In this document: piece by piece, positions 63,641-64,000 of the stretch
Layout: every line of letters begins with the position of its first letter
Position numbering within the stretch: position 1 is the stretch's first letter
NCBI RefSeq assembly: GCF_026626335.1
Contig: NZ_JAPNTZ010000024.1
Coordinates: forward strand, 62,001-126,000
Direction: 5' to 3'
Source of the DNA: Paractinoplanes pyxinae
Lineage (GTDB): Bacteria > Actinomycetota > Actinomycetes > Mycobacteriales > Micromonosporaceae
Length of the DNA stretch: 64,000 nt
Made by a program: the position numbers and the translations under genes
Notes under the pieces: model-generated
Database searches by the model: none
Told to the model about the DNA's origin: nothing
The model's input: only the letters and a program-made list of their open reading frames with translations

Positions 63641-64000
63641 ATGCCAGGGTGGGTGGCGCGGGCGCGCCGGGTCGTCAGTGCGCCGTTTCGGTCGCTCCAG
63701 GGGCGGGATCTGGCCTTGCACGCGGCGGCGGTGACGTTCTACGCCGGGATCGCGGTGGTGCCGATCGCTCTGCTGGCGGTGTGGATCACCGGGTGGATCG
63801 CGGGGCCTGATCGCGTACGGCGGCTCACCGGGCACACCATCGCGGCGCTGCCGGATGCCATCGGGGCGCCGCAGGCCCTGTCGGCGCTGATCGAGGCCGG
63901 GTTGCACCTGACGCCGTTGTTCGCGCTGGCCAGCCTGTTGCCGGCCACGCTGTACGGGGAAGGGCTCCGCCGCGCGTTCGTTTCCCTGCGTACGCCGGGC
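63641..64000 (+). CDS. YihY/BrkB family membrane protein (3' end beyond window)
   Basis: The first 120 codons of an inner-membrane protein. ATG 63641 has GAGGGG 4 bp before it. The opening MPGWVARARRVVSAPFRSLQ, then GRDLALHAAAVTFYAGIAVV with FYAG-type family signature, and helices VPIALLAVWITGWIAG and LFALASLLPATLYG match the YihY/BrkB family (once misnamed ribonuclease BN). The rest lies outside the window. Confidence 0.88.
   Translation, partial: MPGWVARARRVVSAPFRSLQGRDLALHAAAVTFYAGIAVVPIALLAVWITGWIAGPDRVRRLTGHTIAALPDAIGAPQALSALIEAGLHLTPLFALASLLPATLYGEGLRRAFVSLRTPG

Overview
The window is about 72% GC by eye and densely coded on both strands. It reads as the chromosome of a high-GC actinomycete, most probably in the Micromonosporaceae (Actinoplanes-like). 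This taxonomic call is an inference from base composition, frequent GTG starts, the actinobacterial order rpsO-pnp-M16 peptidase and nusA-ylxR-infB-rbfA-DHH-MATE-truB-ribF, a DUF4081-GNAT gene beside ispG, and F420-type LLM and DUF4439 proteins. No rRNA, tRNA, CRISPR array, prophage or intact insertion sequence was seen.

Layout. 1-5.6 kb: a YcaQ-like DNA glycosylase (cut by the window edge), two GNATs with a DCC thiol oxidoreductase, an HTTM membrane protein with a small partner, and an MMPL transporter. 5.5-11.8 kb: a sugar ABC importer without its own ATPase, its LacI regulator, and a divergent glycogen-debranching enzyme, with two LacI-type operators between them. 11.7-29.9 kb: a long leftward housekeeping block (dapB, PAP2, M16 peptidase, pnp, rpsO, ribF, truB, MATE, DHH phosphoesterase, rbfA, DUF503, RNA methyltransferase-like, infB, ylxR, nusA, rimP). 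30-33 kb: a Tat lipoprotein with a ferritin-like protein, a nucleotidyltransferase, a VIT-type transporter and map.

33.3-37.3 kb: a small STAS protein faces a roughly 1,190-residue sensor that fuses PAS, GAF, histidine kinase, receiver, GAF, PP2C and RsbW-like domains. 37.3-44.1 kb: a gamma-glutamylation operon (permease, glutamine synthetase-like ligase, aldehyde dehydrogenase, SDR, two PuuD-like hydrolases), probably for a polyamine or an amino alcohol such as ethanolamine, with a possible GlnR box upstream. 44.5-49.8 kb: an unusual leader with a MerR-like regulator, then a two-component system coupled to an ABC-2 exporter, then a TetR regulator. 49.9-54.0 kb: a small membrane protein, a 161-bp MITE exactly filling a convergent gap, and a YhgE/Pip exporter with a degenerate ABC ATPase carrying a long repetitive tail.

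54.1-64 kb: an LLM oxidoreductase, a maltokinase-cap-like protein with a CebR-type operator, about 1 kb of dense degenerate repeats of unknown nature, a PadR regulator with a perfect palindromic operator, a DUF4081-GNAT, the MEP-pathway genes ispG and dxr flanking an M50 site-2 protease, a Uma2-family protein, and the start of a BrkB-family membrane protein. The strongest candidates for undescribed biology are the repeat field at 56.2-57.2 kb, the MITE, the kinase/phosphatase fusion with its STAS partner, and the gamma-glutamylation operon that has an SDR where an amine oxidase would be expected.
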